NCBI GenBank assembly: GCA_028284565.1
Contig: JANQRM010000083.1
Span: forward strand, 1 to 5,662
Direction: 5' to 3'
DNA from: Anaerolineae bacterium
GTDB taxonomy: Bacteria; Chloroflexota; Anaerolineae; Aggregatilineales; Phototrophicaceae
Length of the DNA: 5,662 nt
Below the pieces are notes generated by a model that saw nothing but the letters and a program-made list of their open reading frames with translations, had not been told where the DNA came from and did no database searches. This document shows positions 5,087-5,662 of this stretch, piece after piece. A program made the translations under genes and the position numbers. The first letter of the stretch is position 1; each line of letters begins with the position of its first letter.

Positions 5087-5662
5087 TTAGTTCCCCGGAG
5101 GGGTATCGCCGAGTGTGAGGACGAAGCGTCCGACGGAAGCCCCATCTGCATCCACTCGATAGGTAATCGACGCATGTTCGAGGAGCGCCACGAGATTGCG
5201 GAGTGCCACAGCATCTTGTCCGGCTGGGATGATACCTTGTGCGACGGCTTCATCAATGAAGTTGCCAAGTGGTGCAAGGTTGGCATAAAAGATAGATTGT
5301 GCACCGGGCAGGAAGAGAGTACTAGCTTCGGCATAGTTGGGTGTATCGACCAAGCTACTTGTACCGACTCCCTCAATGGCTGGGCGTGTCCCGATGCCGA
5401 ACAAGTCATCATTTCCTGCGATGATGATGTCTAAGGCAGAGTCATTCAACCCGGATTGCGTCCGCAAGTCAGTGAAGACCAGCGCATCCGCATCGTCGAT
5501 ATTGGTAGGCTCGGCTGTAATGTCGAAGGAGCTGAAGTTGATTTCACTTAAGCCAGCAATGACATTGCGAGGCGCACCCGCTTCACTGGAGTCGGCAAGC
5601 ATCCCAAAGGCAGGCATGATGATGGTTTCGGGATGACGTTGTGCCGTGATGAAGAGCGCAAA
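5087..5662 (-). CDS. DUF3352-like exported protein, C-terminal part (cut by right edge)
   Basis: The minus-strand frame is open from the right edge to TAA 5089-5087 and gives 191 residues. An internal ATG at 5617 is not needed as a start because the 15 codons before it (FALFITAQRHPETII) continue in the same style, so the gene almost certainly begins outside the window. The stretch from DDLFGIGTRPAIEG through SSLVDTPNYAEASTLFLPG to SIFYANLAPLGNFIDEA follows the order seen in DUF3352 proteins: a strand with an Ile-Gly-Thr element, then 'sLxDxpxYxxA', a short Leu-Pro segment and a Phe-Tyr-x-Asn-Leu strand. Such proteins are usually exported or lipid-anchored and have no known enzymatic role. The end (SITYRVDADGASVGRFVLTLGD) is a typical C-terminal beta hairpin. 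The N-terminus, and hence any signal peptide, cannot be seen. It converges with the acetyltransferase. Confidence 0.7.
   Translation of the reverse strand, partial: FALFITAQRHPETIIMPAFGMLADSSEAGAPRNVIAGLSEINFSSFDITAEPTNIDDADALVFTDLRTQSGLNDSALDIIIAGNDDLFGIGTRPAIEGVGTSSLVDTPNYAEASTLFLPGAQSIFYANLAPLGNFIDEAVAQGIIPAGQDAVALRNLVALLEHASITYRVDADGASVGRFVLTLGDTPPGN

Noticed and set aside
5066..5434. Plus-strand frame of 122 residues opposite the right-edge gene
   Set aside because: It is Cys-rich with no family resemblance, starts beside the terminator, and the minus frame is a far better protein that stays open to the edge.
5087..5617. ATG 5617 as the true start of the right-edge gene
   Set aside because: The frame remains open and protein-like to the window edge, no ribosome binding site precedes this ATG, and there is no signal peptide at this Met.

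Overview
The window looks like ordinary chromosomal DNA of a free-living bacterium with mid-range GC (about 50%), clear Shine-Dalgarno sites on several genes and a taste for exported beta-rich proteins. The mix of FG-GAP/VCBS-type and propeller-like secreted proteins, a DUF3352-like exported protein, a Tam-like methyltransferase and a GTAAGGGCG-type intergenic palindrome would suit Chloroflexota (Anaerolineae-like). That placement is an impression from gene style and not a demonstrated assignment. I see no rRNA, tRNA, CRISPR array, transposase or phage gene.

Layout. Positions 1-629 (minus) hold the N-terminal 209 residues of an exported propeller-like protein that runs off the left edge. Positions 630-948 are a divergent intergenic region. 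On the plus strand, 949-1344 encodes a 131-residue protein made of five tandem 21-residue repeats. It overlaps by 20 bp a class I SAM methyltransferase (1325-2089). That gene ends 1 bp from the end of a convergent minus-strand pair: a single-domain CheY-like response regulator (3791-3423) followed by an exported FG-GAP/VCBS-like protein (3383-2091). A divergent 145-bp spacer with an inverted repeat separates this pair from a plus-strand pair, an alpha/beta hydrolase (3937-4566) and a GNAT acetyltransferase (4563-5021), joined by an ATGA overlap. A perfect 28-bp palindrome (5035-5062) separates the GNAT from a converging minus-strand gene, a DUF3352-like exported protein whose C-terminal 191 residues are in the window.

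Functional reading. Three short transcription units are apparent: repeat protein plus methyltransferase, response regulator plus FG-GAP protein, and hydrolase plus acetyltransferase. No single pathway links them. The most unusual item is the 21-residue repeat protein, whose repeats show a ring-like set of His/Glu positions at exact 21-residue spacing and whose gene is translationally coupled to a methyltransferase. The second is a palindromic repeat family, with one full copy at 5035-5062 and a probable half copy embedded at the stop codon of the response regulator gene.
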